The notes beneath the pieces were generated by a model that searched no databases, was not told the DNA's origin, and saw only the letters and a list, made by a program, of their open reading frames with translations. A program made the translations under genes and the position numbers. From CAYWNK01 sp047639615 (GTDB taxonomy: Bacteria > Planctomycetota > UBA1135 > GCA-002686595): 11,996 bases of DNA. Location: NCBI GenBank assembly GCA_047639615.1, contig JBLIOL010000162.1, positions 1-11,996 of the forward strand. The letters run 5' to 3'. Positions within the stretch are counted from its first letter, which is position 1. Each line of letters opens with the position of its first letter. This document shows, one piece after another, positions 1 through 6,595 of this stretch.

Positions 1-1
1 C

Positions 2-223
2 CCGGCCCTCACCCAGCCGGCCCTCTTCCTGCAGGGCGACCGCGATGCCCTCTGCACGCTCGACTTGCTCCAGCCTGCCCTGGAAACCTACGGCGGCACA
101 CCCACCTTGCAGGTGATCGAGGGCGCCGACCACGACTTCGGTGTCCTAGTCAAGACCGGCCGCACACGGGAAGAGGTGCTAGCGGACCTAGTGGCGCGAA
201 GTGTGGAGTGGCTGAAGGAGTAG
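2..223 (+). CDS. C-terminal fragment of an alpha/beta hydrolase (Tex30/KANL3-like), cut by the window edge
   Basis: Reading in the frame of the TAG at 221-223 gives 73 residues open to the left edge, so the start lies outside the window. The fragment has the two C-terminal landmarks of an alpha/beta-hydrolase fold. One is a strand plus acid segment, LFLQGDRDALC, whose Asp would be the catalytic acid. The other is VIEGADHDFGVL, whose His would be the catalytic base. The later pattern KTGRTREEVLADL is, from memory, typical of the bacterial Tex30/KANL3-like hydrolase family and less so of dienelactone hydrolases. The nucleophile Ser elbow is not in the window, so activity cannot be judged. The substrate is unknown and the protein is probably cytosolic. 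The gene converges on the M3 peptidase gene across a 167-bp hairpin-rich gap. I am confident of the fold and moderately confident of the subfamily. Confidence 0.8.
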   Translation, partial: PALTQPALFLQGDRDALCTLDLLQPALETYGGTPTLQVIEGADHDFGVLVKTGRTREEVLADLVARSVEWLKE

Positions 224-254
224 CGCCGGGGCACGGAGGCGCCACGGGGATACA

Positions 255-299
255 GCCAGGTTTGCACCGCAGGTGCCCGGCCACTGGCCGGAGGCTGGC
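255..299. other. Branched inverted-repeat structure in the convergent gap
   Basis: Three nested complementary pairs are visible. An outer stem GCCAG (255-259) / CTGGC (295-299) encloses two hairpins in series: GCACC-gca-GGTGC (264-276) and CCGGCC-act-GGCCGG (277-291). As RNA from either strand this would fold as a compact three-way junction. It lies 31 bp after the hydrolase stop and could end transcription of that gene. There is no T-run after it on either strand, so a classical intrinsic terminator is not proven. The rest of 224-390 has no reading frame I would defend. Confidence 0.5.
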
Positions 300-360
300 G
301 ATGGGAGGGTCGGGGTTGCTGGGGAGCTGCCGGGCGCTCCACTGACGCTGAGGGTTGGAC

Positions 361-398
361 GCGCCTGAGCCGGCCGCTGGCCGGTGGGCGTCAGGCGC
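361..398 (-). terminator. Probable terminator hairpin at the end of the M3 peptidase gene
   Basis: An 8-bp stem GCGCCTGA (361-368) / TCAGGCGC (391-398) encloses a second 6-bp stem CCGGCC (370-375) / GGCCGG (379-384) with loop GCT. One base on one side and six on the other are unpaired between the stems. The right arm covers the stop codon of the minus-strand M3 gene (391-393) and its last codons, so the hairpin forms exactly at the end of that message. No T-tract follows on either strand, so it may act with Rho, stabilise the 3' end, or work in both directions between convergent genes. The inner palindrome is nearly identical to the one at 277-291. Confidence 0.55.
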
Positions 399-2340
399 GG
401 AGCCAGGCGTCGAAAGCGTCGAAGGCGTAGGGTCGGCCGAGGAAGCCGTGCACGAGGTCGGCGGCGTCTTTGGAGCCACCGGGGCGTAGAACTTCCTGTC
501 GATAGCGATCGGCCGTCTCGCGGTCCATCGGCGCCGCTTCGAACTGGCCCCAGAGATCCTTCGAGATAACCAGGGACCACATGTAGGTGTAGTAGATCGC
601 CGAGTAGCCGTTGAGGTGGCCGAAGGAGCAGGTGAAGTGATAGTCCGCGGGCTCTTCGAAGGGCGTGAGCTGCTTGCGCAGGTCGGCCATCACGGCGTCG
701 GGTTCAATTTGGGCCGGGTCCGAGGCGTGGATGGCCAGGGAGACCGAGGCGTAGACCATCTGGGTCAGGACGCCGAGGGCTTTGCCGTACTCCTCGGCGC
801 GGCGCAGACTTTGAACCAGCTCGGGGGTGATGGCTTCACCGGTCTCTTCATGGATGGCAAAGGTGGCCAGCACGTCCGCGTTCCAGGCCCACTCCTCGAA
901 GAGCTGGCTGGGAACCTCGACGAAATCCCACTCGGTGGCGATGCCGCTGAAGCCGATGTAGCGATGGTCGCCGCCGAAGAGGTGATGCAGCAGGTGACCA
1001 AACTCGTGAAAGAAGGTAGTCACGTCGTGGTGCAACATCAGGCCCGGGTCCGTATCGGTGGGCTCCGGGAAGTTGCACAGGAGCACGGCCTCGGGCAGGA
1101 CTTCCTCGGCCCCATCGCGGGCGCTGGTGCCGGCGGCCACGTCGTACATGGCGGCGTGCTTGTACTTGTCGTCGCGGGGCCACATGTCCAGGTAGAAGCG
1201 CGCCACGATGCACTCACCATCGAGCACCTCGTAGGAACGCACGCTCGCGTGCCAGGTCTCGAGCTGGGGCGCGGGCCGAAAGGTCACGCCGTAGAGGCGC
1301 TCGGCCACGGCCAGCACGCCGGCGTGGATGCGCTCGTAGGCGAAGTAGGGCCGGATGGACTGGGAGTCGAAAGCTAGACGGTCGCGCTTGATGCGCTCCT
1401 TCAGGAAGCCGAACTGGTGCTGCTCGACGCGCTCTGCAGCGGGGTTGAGCTTGCGCAGTTCAGCCAGCAGTTCCACGGCCTCCTGCTCACCAGCGTCGCG
1501 CGCACGGCCGGAGACCTTGTCCAGGAAATCCTGGGCCGCTTGGGCGCTGCCGATCATCTTGTCCTCGGTGGCATAGGCCGCCCAGGAGTCGTAACCCAGG
1601 AGCCCGGCCAACTCGTGGCGCAGGGCCAGGATTTGACTCAGGGGCTCTACGTTGCCCGGATGGGCGCGGTTGCGGCTCTCAAACATGAGGCGCTTGCGCA
1701 CGTCATCAGACTCGGCGTAGAGCATCACCGGCATGAAGTCATTCGGATCGCTGGTGATCGTCACCACGCCCGAATCGTCCTCAGGGTGCGCGTCAAGATA
1801 ATCCTGGGGCAAGCCCGCAAGCTCGGCGTGACCGCCGGCGACGGCGATCGTGCGCTGACCCTCGATGATGTTGCGGTCGAAGGTCTGGCCGACGGTGACG
1901 AGCTCCTCTTGCAGCTTCTTGATGCGCTCGCGGGTGGCCTCATCCTTATCCACGCCGCTGCGGCGGAAGTCGCGCAGGGCGTGCGCCAAGCAGCGGCGCT
2001 CCTCGAAGCTCGCATCCTGCGCAAGCTCCACCGCCGCCAAACGCTCGTACAACCCGCGGTGCAAACCAAGCTCCGTCCCGAAGGCCGCCAGCTCCTGCTG
2101 CACGCCCTCGCCAGCTTCACGCACGGCCTTGTCCGGGTGCGCGCTGACGTAGACCTCGGTCCAGCCACCCAGGCCGTTCAAGCACTGGCCGATGGCGTCA
2201 TAGGCCGCCAGCATGCTGAGCCCATCCGTATCCGCCGGAAGCGCGAGCAATTGCTCGAGTGCCCCGCGGGCGTTTTTGATGGCAGCTGCTCCGTCGGCAG
2301 CAAGGGATTCGGGGGCAGGCCGGAGGGAGGAGTGAGTCAT
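391..2340 (-). CDS. M3 family zinc metallopeptidase (oligopeptidase, thimet oligopeptidase/Dcp-like)
   Basis: The 649-residue product is a gluzincin oligopeptidase that should cleave short peptides in the cytoplasm, as thimet oligopeptidase, OpdA and Dcp do. There is no signal peptide. The zinc site is complete: HEFGH at residues 445-449 (ligands His445 and His449, catalytic Glu446) and the third ligand Glu475 in DFVEVPSQ. The substrate-binding Tyr/His segment SFGHLNGYSAIYYTY lies at 572-586, next to the family-typical MWSLVISKD. The first 400 residues are helical, as expected for the channel-forming part of the fold, and the length fits the family. The start is ATG at 2340, 9 bp after the ino1 stop. 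No Shine-Dalgarno sequence is visible, so translation may be coupled to ino1. The family call is firm; the cleavage preference and exact subfamily are not. Confidence 0.95.
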   Translation of the reverse strand: MTHSSLRPAPESLAADGAAAIKNARGALEQLLALPADTDGLSMLAAYDAIGQCLNGLGGWTEVYVSAHPDKAVREAGEGVQQELAAFGTELGLHRGLYERLAAVELAQDASFEERRCLAHALRDFRRSGVDKDEATRERIKKLQEELVTVGQTFDRNIIEGQRTIAVAGGHAELAGLPQDYLDAHPEDDSGVVTITSDPNDFMPVMLYAESDDVRKRLMFESRNRAHPGNVEPLSQILALRHELAGLLGYDSWAAYATEDKMIGSAQAAQDFLDKVSGRARDAGEQEAVELLAELRKLNPAAERVEQHQFGFLKERIKRDRLAFDSQSIRPYFAYERIHAGVLAVAERLYGVTFRPAPQLETWHASVRSYEVLDGECIVARFYLDMWPRDDKYKHAAMYDVAAGTSARDGAEEVLPEAVLLCNFPEPTDTDPGLMLHHDVTTFFHEFGHLLHHLFGGDHRYIGFSGIATEWDFVEVPSQLFEEWAWNADVLATFAIHEETGEAITPELVQSLRRAEEYGKALGVLTQMVYASVSLAIHASDPAQIEPDAVMADLRKQLTPFEEPADYHFTCSFGHLNGYSAIYYTYMWSLVISKDLWGQFEAAPMDRETADRYRQEVLRPGGSKDAADLVHGFLGRPYAFDAFDAWLRA

Positions 2341-2349
2341 GCTGCTGAG

Positions 2350-3579
2350 CTATTTGCGAAGGTGCTTGTCGGCGTATTCGAGCAAGCTGGCGTATTGCTG
2401 ATGGAAATCGTGTGTCCCGCCATCCAGGGGCGCTTTGAAGAAGCAGGCCGTGTGGGCCATGCTGCCGCCTTCTCCCTTGCGCGCGGCGAAGTCCGCCAGG
2501 CGCGCCAGATCCAGTACGAGCGGCGCGGCTAGGGCCGAATCACTGCCGCTCCAGGTGAACTGCAGACTCATGCGCGCGCCGAGGAAACCCTCGAAGTGCA
2601 CGTAGTCCCAAGCGGTCTTCCAGTCGCCCAAGGAGGGCACGTAGTCGATGGCAACCTGGGAGTGCATCTCGGGACTGCCGCCCAGAATCGAGCGCAGCAC
2701 CTCATCCTTGTTGCGCAACTTGGCGGAAGCGTGCGCGGGATCGCGCAAGACCTCCCCATCGCGGTTGCCCAACATGTTGTAGCCCTGCCAAGCGAGCACG
2801 CGCATAGCGCGCGCCGCGAACATCGGGGCCAGGGTGGTCTTGACCAAAGTCTCGCCGGTCTTGCCGTCGCTGCCGCAGTGGGGCACGCCACGAGTCTCAG
2901 CCAACTCTCGCAGGGCCGGCGCTTGACTGCCGAGGCTTGGCGTGAAGTTCACATAGGGACGACCCGAGGAGAGCGCAGCGTAGGCGTAGAGCAAGCTAGC
3001 GGGCTGCTCGCGACCTTCATCGAGGGCCGCGTCAAGGCCGGCTAAGCTCTGCCACTCCGCTTGATCCGTACGCTCGGCCTCGGTGCTAGCCAAGTGCACC
3101 ACCACCGTGCGCGCCAAACCGTTGCGCTGTTCGAAATCATCCCAGTCCGCCTGCAAGGCGGCGATCTGGTCCCGGGGCGCTTGAGCACCAAGCTCCGCGG
3201 AGCGCGGATCCAGATCGGCCAGGCCCACGTCAGGGCCGTCGAGCAAGCCGGCGCGCAGGTTGGCCTCGTATTCGGTGGCTGCCGGTGCGCTGGCACCCAC
3301 CAGGTCCGCCGGCAGAATGCCCGCCGACACCAGCTCGCCCGCCGAGCGCGAAAGATCGCGCACGCAGACATCGTGACCCCCGAGAACAATGTCCTCGAGA
3401 TCCACGAGCTCCAGGCCCGAGAGCGGTGCCTGCTCAGTGCCGAGACCGATGGGCTCGAGCAAGCCCAGCTTCAGGCCGGAGAGGCCGTAGGCCACGCAGG
3501 TCGAGATAGCGCCGCGAGCGCCCACGAGCCACAAGCCCAGCTTCTGGGTAGTGCCCGCGCGGGACTCGCCAGCGGGCAT
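2350..3579 (-). CDS. ino1: Inositol-3-phosphate synthase (myo-inositol-1-phosphate synthase)
   Basis: This enzyme isomerises glucose 6-phosphate to 1D-myo-inositol 3-phosphate with catalytic NAD+, the first step to inositol, inositol phospholipids and related solutes. From the ATG at 3579 it has 409 residues. The visible signatures are an N-terminal NAD-binding loop VGARGAIST (19-27), YVNFTPS (209-215), GSDGKTGETLVK (236-247), GYNMLGNRDGE (266-276) and the long conserved block from IDYVPSLGDWK to HFEGFLG (311-334). The Lys residues in these blocks are the type used in catalysis. It is shorter than the eukaryotic enzymes of about 510-550 residues, as is usual in bacteria. The frame extends to a TTG at 3594 (414 residues). 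Neither start has a clear Shine-Dalgarno sequence and I prefer the ATG. The M3 peptidase gene follows after 9 bp and a candidate promoter lies just upstream. Confidence 0.95.
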   Translation of the reverse strand: MPAGESRAGTTQKLGLWLVGARGAISTCVAYGLSGLKLGLLEPIGLGTEQAPLSGLELVDLEDIVLGGHDVCVRDLSRSAGELVSAGILPADLVGASAPAATEYEANLRAGLLDGPDVGLADLDPRSAELGAQAPRDQIAALQADWDDFEQRNGLARTVVVHLASTEAERTDQAEWQSLAGLDAALDEGREQPASLLYAYAALSSGRPYVNFTPSLGSQAPALRELAETRGVPHCGSDGKTGETLVKTTLAPMFAARAMRVLAWQGYNMLGNRDGEVLRDPAHASAKLRNKDEVLRSILGGSPEMHSQVAIDYVPSLGDWKTAWDYVHFEGFLGARMSLQFTWSGSDSALAAPLVLDLARLADFAARKGEGGSMAHTACFFKAPLDGGTHDFHQQYASLLEYADKHLRK

Positions 3580-3630
3580 GGAAGATTCGGTCAAAGGTCT
3601 GAGGGGTGAGGAAGGGGGAAACGGCGGCGC

Positions 3631-3659
3631 ATTGTGCCGAGGGGCACGTCCAGCGTCAG
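3631..3659 (-). promoter_or_regulatory. Candidate sigma70-type promoter for ino1
   Basis: In the gap upstream of ino1 the minus strand reads CTGACG (3659-3654), 17 bases, then CACAAT (3636-3631). Each hexamer matches 4 of 6 positions of the TTGACA and TATAAT consensus at the ideal spacing. Transcription would start near 3624, about 30-45 nt before the two possible ino1 starts. A small inverted repeat, GTGCC-gagg-GGCAC (3634-3647), overlaps the -10 box and spacer and could be an operator or simply chance. Matches of this quality arise by chance, so this is a proposal from position and spacing only. Confidence 0.35.
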
Positions 3660-3675
3660 CACCGAAGCGGAGAGC

Positions 3676-4791
3676 CTATTTGCCTTGGGCCTGAAGCTGG
3701 ATCCAGCGTCGGGCCAGAGCACGGCGATGGAAAGGCAGAAGCTCGAGGAAGTCGAGCCCGCTCAGCGCTCCCTCTGAGGCCGGAGCGGCGGCAAGATCGC
3801 CCGCTGCAGCCTCCAGGGGCGGCTCCTGCCCACCCGGAGTGCCTGAGCTGCCAGGAGTATCGGAACCCGCTCCGGCCTGGGCCTGAGCCCGAGCGGCTTG
3901 ATTGCCCTGGCTCTGATCCGCTGCGGATTTGAGTGCAAGATCCAGCTCGGAATTCGTCGCCCCTGCCGAGCTCGGATCGACGGGGTCGCCGCTGGTGCGC
4001 TCCATTGGATCAGGATCAGCGCTCGAATTCGCCGCAGCCTGCAGGGCAGCCAAGGCGCTCGCCGCGCGCTCGAGAGCACTATCCACCCGCGGATCCGCCT
4101 GAGTCATGGGCGCCACCTGAGCCAGATCCTGAGCCAGCTGTGCCAGCTGCTCTCGATCCGGCAAAGCCTCCGGTCCGGACTGCGCGCCGCTGCTCAGCCC
4201 GCGGGCGTCGGCCACGAGTTGAGCCATGCTCTCCTGGGTCTGATCGTCCACGTCCGTAGATGCGTAAGCCGCATCTCGGGCGCGCGCCAAGTCGTGGACC
4301 AACTCCTGAGCGAGCGATTGCTCCCAGCCGGAAGGCTCTTGCCCCGTGTGGGCCTCCTGCAAGGCGCCCGCCAAGAGCGCCGCACCGGCGAACGGCAACG
4401 CCACGCAAACCAAGGACGGCGGCAAGACCGCTCGGCGCACATCACGCCAGCGCAGGCCGTCCAGGGTTTGCCTGATAAGCAGTTCCAACATGGAGTTCGA
4501 GCCCGCCGAGCGCGCTTCCGCTTGCCAGGCGGTCACGAAGGCGCCGTCCATGTGCAAGGCCGTGTCGATGCGCGCCGCCAGTTGCGCCGGCGCAGGCCGC
4601 TGGGCGCGTCCCCAGGCCAAGGCCGCGGCCACGAAACCAGTCAGCGCCGCTGCCATGCGCGGCGCGTCTTCGGTGCCTTCGTGAATGGCGATCGCGCACA
4701 GGCCCAACGCGCAGCCAAGCCCGACCAAGCCCGCCTCGACCCAGCGAGCACAGGTAACCGTTAAGAGCGCGCGCCGAACCCAGGCTCCCAC
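3676..4791 (-). CDS. Membrane protein with three hydrophobic helices and an acidic low-complexity tail, function unknown
   Basis: From the GTG at 4791 the product has 371 residues. Hydrophobic segments lie near 19-36, 46-61 and 121-143. Between the second and third is a short soluble part, AARIDTALHMDGAFVTAWQ (72-90), which resembles the segment after the first helix pair in DUF4175-like and BatA/aerotolerance-like proteins. The rest, about 230 residues, is Ala/Gln/Asp/Ser-rich and probably partly coiled and partly disordered. It ends in LPFHRRALARRWIQLQ, similar to the C-terminal motif of those large proteins. No vWA domain, MoxR ATPase or DUF58 neighbour is in the window. The frame is open back to a GTG at 5019, but that would overlap about 200 bp of the upstream gene. 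The GTG at 4791 sits just before the first helix and leaves a 29-bp gap. I do not assign a function. Confidence 0.75.
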   Translation of the reverse strand: MGAWVRRALLTVTCARWVEAGLVGLGCALGLCAIAIHEGTEDAPRMAAALTGFVAAALAWGRAQRPAPAQLAARIDTALHMDGAFVTAWQAEARSAGSNSMLELLIRQTLDGLRWRDVRRAVLPPSLVCVALPFAGAALLAGALQEAHTGQEPSGWEQSLAQELVHDLARARDAAYASTDVDDQTQESMAQLVADARGLSSGAQSGPEALPDREQLAQLAQDLAQVAPMTQADPRVDSALERAASALAALQAAANSSADPDPMERTSGDPVDPSSAGATNSELDLALKSAADQSQGNQAARAQAQAGAGSDTPGSSGTPGGQEPPLEAAAGDLAAAPASEGALSGLDFLELLPFHRRALARRWIQLQAQGK

Positions 4792-4820
4792 TCGCGGAAC
4801 CTGCGTACCCGAGTGCGCGC

Positions 4821-5708
4821 TCAGCGCCCGTCCTCGCCGCCAGAAGCCTGTGTCTTCTGGGGCACGTGCCCGGCGTTCGGACGCGCATTGCCCTCCACAC
4901 TCACGGTTTGGCCCGCCACCACCTTGGGCAACTTCGCCAGCACCGACGTAGGCGGCGTCGCTTGGCGATCCTTGCAAGCCACCATCAAGAGCTGGCTGCC
5001 ACGCGGCGGCAAGAGCCACGCGTTCGGCAACCAGATGTTCTGCTTCTCCGCCTCCGGAATCGCCGAAGTGAGCAAGGTTGTGCCACTCGCGAAGAAGGGC
5101 ATGTTGATCAGATTGCCCTCCACGCTCGCCGCGAAGACCTCACGGTCGGGTGCGCTAGGACGCTTAATCATGCGCGAGCCGAGGAAGACCCAGCGATGGC
5201 GGCGCATGGTGCGCAAGCGATCCAGGTCGCGCAGCATGTCCTCCACCCGATACCAATAGACCTCGTCGCCCTCGCGCCAACCGAGGTAGAGAAAGAGGCT
5301 ATCGCCGGTCGGAGTCTGCACATCGTAGGCGCTCGCCCCGGCGCGCAACTCTTCACGGGTGGGCGCGGGATCGCGGGCCACCCACTTGGCGTTCTTGCCC
5401 GGCTCCAGCCCCAAGGCCAGGATGCTCGCGTTGAGTACTTCCGCATCCACGCCCGCCACGAACATGGACTCGTGCACGGCACCATGAGGCGCCACCACCA
5501 GATACTCGAGCAGATCGTCGCGCACCTCCACCACCACCGGGAAGCTGACCAGACCTGCGGCCGGATCCAGGTGCACACCGCCCAGGTCCACGCCAGCCGC
5601 GACCGGCGACTGCGGATCCTGCTGAACTGCGGTAGCAAGGGCGCCCAGCATGGGCATGACCCCGGCCAGGATCAGCAGGCGCTGGCGTGAAAGTCGAGGC
5701 ATGGTCAT
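4821..5708 (-). CDS. Secreted YdjY-domain protein
   Basis: The 295-residue product (from the ATG at 5708) begins with a signal peptide: basic MTMPRLSRQR, then the hydrophobic stretch LLILAGVMPMLGALATA. It is therefore exported to the periplasm or cell surface. The following 100 residues match my recollection of the YdjY domain: a beta-rich part (SFPVVVEVRDDLLEYLVV), then GAVHESMFVAGVDAEVLN and a helix ending ILALGLEPG. The later part (WREGDEVYWYRVEDML, RHRWVFLGSRM, EGNLINMPFF) is also recognisable in bacterial homologues. No heme, metal or catalytic motif is obvious and the domain's biochemical role is not established. The frame can begin at a GTG at 5732 or ATGs at 5708 or 5702. None has a clear Shine-Dalgarno sequence, and I chose the first ATG next to the signal peptide. 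The membrane-protein gene follows after 29 bp. Confidence 0.8.
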   Translation of the reverse strand: MTMPRLSRQRLLILAGVMPMLGALATAVQQDPQSPVAAGVDLGGVHLDPAAGLVSFPVVVEVRDDLLEYLVVAPHGAVHESMFVAGVDAEVLNASILALGLEPGKNAKWVARDPAPTREELRAGASAYDVQTPTGDSLFLYLGWREGDEVYWYRVEDMLRDLDRLRTMRRHRWVFLGSRMIKRPSAPDREVFAASVEGNLINMPFFASGTTLLTSAIPEAEKQNIWLPNAWLLPPRGSQLLMVACKDRQATPPTSVLAKLPKVVAGQTVSVEGNARPNAGHVPQKTQASGGEDGR

Positions 5709-5764
5709 GGGCGGAGAACGCAGGGCAGACACCCTGGTTCAGAGCGCCCGCAGATTGTTAGGTA

Positions 5765-6556
5765 CTAAGCGCGTAGGGAGTCGAGATCCACGCCGATCCG
5801 CTCCAGGTCCTTGCCCACGAGCTCGGCCACGGCCTCGGCGTAGCGCCGAATCTCGAACTGGGCGTCCTTCTTTAGACGCTGGTCGAGGAAGTGCAACACG
5901 CCCTGCAGAGAGACGGTCCAGTAGGCCTGGCTGTAGAGGCTCTGAGGCAAGGCCATGCGAGCGATCTCCTTGGCTACGCCGCGCTCGATGCGCGCCTCGT
6001 AGGTCTGGAAGGCCGCGTGGCATTCGTCCAGGATCGCCTGGCGCTCGCCGGCGTGATCGAAGTCGTCGCCCAACTCCACGGAAGCTTGCTTGTTGCCGTG
6101 CGGGGGGTTCGCGCGCATGCGTGCGGGCACGTAGAACTCCGGCGTCCACTGCACGTAGCGGCCCGATACCTCGTTCCAAGAGCAGCCCTTATCCGTGTCG
6201 AAGAGCACGTCGAAGACCTCGAGCGAGACGCTCTGACCTTCGACCTCATACTCACGCCAACCGGAGCCCACCTGATACTTGAAGGCCTGGCGGAAGACGA
6301 ACAGCGGCGCCTTAAAGTGGAAGGTGAAGTAGGTGTGGCGATACGGCGATGTGTGGCCGTGCTCCCACAGGAACCCGCACAGCTTGCGGTCCTTCTCGTC
6401 GAAGCCCTCCTTGCGCTTGTCGTAGGAGATACGCGCGGCGTTCACGACCTTCAGCGCAGGATCCTCCTGCATGCGATCTACCAGGGCTACAAATCCGAGC
6501 TCGTCGTCGAGGGTGGCAACAGAGCCTTCCGGCAGGGTCGAAACGTTGGTGGTCAT
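5765..6556 (-). CDS. thyX: Flavin-dependent thymidylate synthase ThyX, with an inserted segment in its signature motif
   Basis: ThyX makes dTMP from dUMP using methylene-tetrahydrofolate, FAD and NADPH, replacing ThyA. Recognised blocks in the 263 residues are HGHTSPYRHTYFTFHFKAP (66-84), FVFRQAFKYQVG (86-97), SWNEVSGRYVQWTPEFYVP (126-144), NKQAS (155-159) and ALPQSLYSQAYWTVSLQG (202-219), then DAQFEIRRYA (231-240). The family signature is RHRxxSx5RY, spaced in Thermotoga ThyX as RHRIASYNELSGRY. Here it is KYQVG, 28 extra residues (98-125), then SWNEVSGRY. The His of RHR is Tyr94 and the two Arg are Lys93 and Gln95. The second half (Ser126, Ser131, Arg133, Tyr134) is intact, and the frame is uninterrupted across the insert, so a sequencing frameshift is not the explanation. 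The start is ATG at 6556. I am sure of the family; activity is likely but affected by the odd motif. Confidence 0.93.
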   Translation of the reverse strand: MTTNVSTLPEGSVATLDDELGFVALVDRMQEDPALKVVNAARISYDKRKEGFDEKDRKLCGFLWEHGHTSPYRHTYFTFHFKAPLFVFRQAFKYQVGSGWREYEVEGQSVSLEVFDVLFDTDKGCSWNEVSGRYVQWTPEFYVPARMRANPPHGNKQASVELGDDFDHAGERQAILDECHAAFQTYEARIERGVAKEIARMALPQSLYSQAYWTVSLQGVLHFLDQRLKKDAQFEIRRYAEAVAELVGKDLERIGVDLDSLRA

Positions 6557-6595
6557 GGCAGGGTCGTGCTAGAGAGCGGTGTTCCTGCCCCCATC

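Noticed and set aside
1417..2532. A 371-codon open frame on the plus strand, antisense to the M3 and ino1 genes
   Set aside because: It spans two firmly identified minus-strand genes. Its translation is Arg/Ala/Gln/Val/Leu-rich with no domain, as expected of antisense frames in high-GC DNA.
4792..5019. Upstream extension of the membrane protein to a GTG at 5019
   Set aside because: It overlaps the end of the YdjY-domain gene by about 200 bp in another frame and encodes Gly/Arg-rich sequence with no domain. The GTG at 4791 directly precedes the first membrane helix.
6182..6265. ThyX insert as evidence of a pseudogene or frameshift
   Set aside because: The frame continues through the insert without a stop, and all conserved blocks on both sides are in the same frame.
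5650..6282. A plus-strand open frame opposite thyX and the YdjY-domain gene
   Set aside because: Its translation is extremely Arg/Pro/Ser-rich and is the complement of well-supported coding sequence.
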